Origin: an uncultured Saprospiraceae bacterium
GTDB lineage: Bacteria > Bacteroidota > Bacteroidia > Chitinophagales > Saprospiraceae
Direction of reading: 5' to 3'
DNA: 32,675 nucleotides
Assembly (NCBI GenBank): GCA_937924145.1
Contig: CALDTJ010000148.1
Span: 1-32,675 of the forward strand
Positions 32,620 to 32,675 of this stretch are shown here, piece after piece (position 1 is the first letter of the stretch; the number at the start of each line of letters is the position of its first letter). Under the pieces are notes generated by a model, which saw nothing but the letters and a program-made list of their open reading frames with translations, was not told the origin of the DNA and did not search any database. The translations under genes and the position numbers were made by a program.

Positions 32620-32675
32620 TAGTTTGTAAAGTTGTTTTGGAACTGTAAAAGTAGGAATTAAGTCAATGAAAAATA

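Noticed and set aside
1-32675. CRISPR arrays, tRNA or rRNA genes, intact transposases, prophage genes
   Set aside because: No regularly spaced direct repeats, cloverleaf sequence, rRNA-like stretch or transposase/integrase motif was recognised on reading; not computed.

Overview
The window looks like a chromosomal segment of a low-G+C member of the Bacteroidota, most probably Saprospirales-like. The reasons are that several genes are preceded by the Bacteroidota -7 promoter element (TAnnTTTG, as TACATTTG, TACTTTTG or TATATTTG), and that the protein families present are typical of the phylum: DUF2911, M43 cytophagalysin-type peptidase, a giant 7TMR-DISM hybrid histidine kinase with an AraC output domain, WG repeats, and small NTF2-like secreted proteins. 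The genus assignment is an inference. No tRNA, rRNA, CRISPR array, intact transposase or phage gene was seen.

Layout. 1-4.4 kb: lspA (signal peptidase II), a small secreted protein, an HtrA-type periplasmic protease, a DUF819 membrane protein and a YiaA/B-type two-helix membrane protein. 4.4-4.9 kb: a gene-free stretch with two perfect DnaA-box 9-mers and a striking set of nested inverted repeats. 4.9-10.7 kb: two divergent pairs, each with a secreted or lipid-anchored zinc metallopeptidase on the minus strand and a polytopic GT-C-type glycosyltransferase on the plus strand. 10.7-16.5 kb: DUF2911 protein, M19 membrane dipeptidase, DedA protein, NTF2-like protein, DinB-like protein and a WG-repeat protein. 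16.4-19.7 kb: an orphan single-helix membrane protein, a PDZ plus multi-helix membrane protein and an NTF2-like/DUF1579-like secreted protein. 19.8-26.2 kb: the hybrid two-component regulator, divergent from feoA-feoB (ferrous iron uptake). 26.2-29.9 kb: three minus-strand genes (orphan 230-aa protein, P-loop GTPase with a disordered N-terminus, four-helix coiled-coil membrane protein) that may form an undescribed GTPase system. 29.9-30.4 kb: gene-free but structured, ending in an intrinsic terminator. 30.4-32.4 kb: FAD monooxygenase and a DUF4442 hotdog protein.

Many intergenic regions hold palindromic or terminal-inverted-repeat elements: a BIME-like cluster at 3840-3957, a nested one at 8167-8456, paired REP-like hairpins at 10685-10740 and 17318-17377, and MITE-like elements at 12968-13110, 27062-27189, 28458-28638 and 32457-32619. 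None encodes a protein. The strongest candidates for something new are the GTPase trio and the repeat/DnaA-box block at 4.6-4.9 kb. Most other genes are familiar envelope or housekeeping functions.
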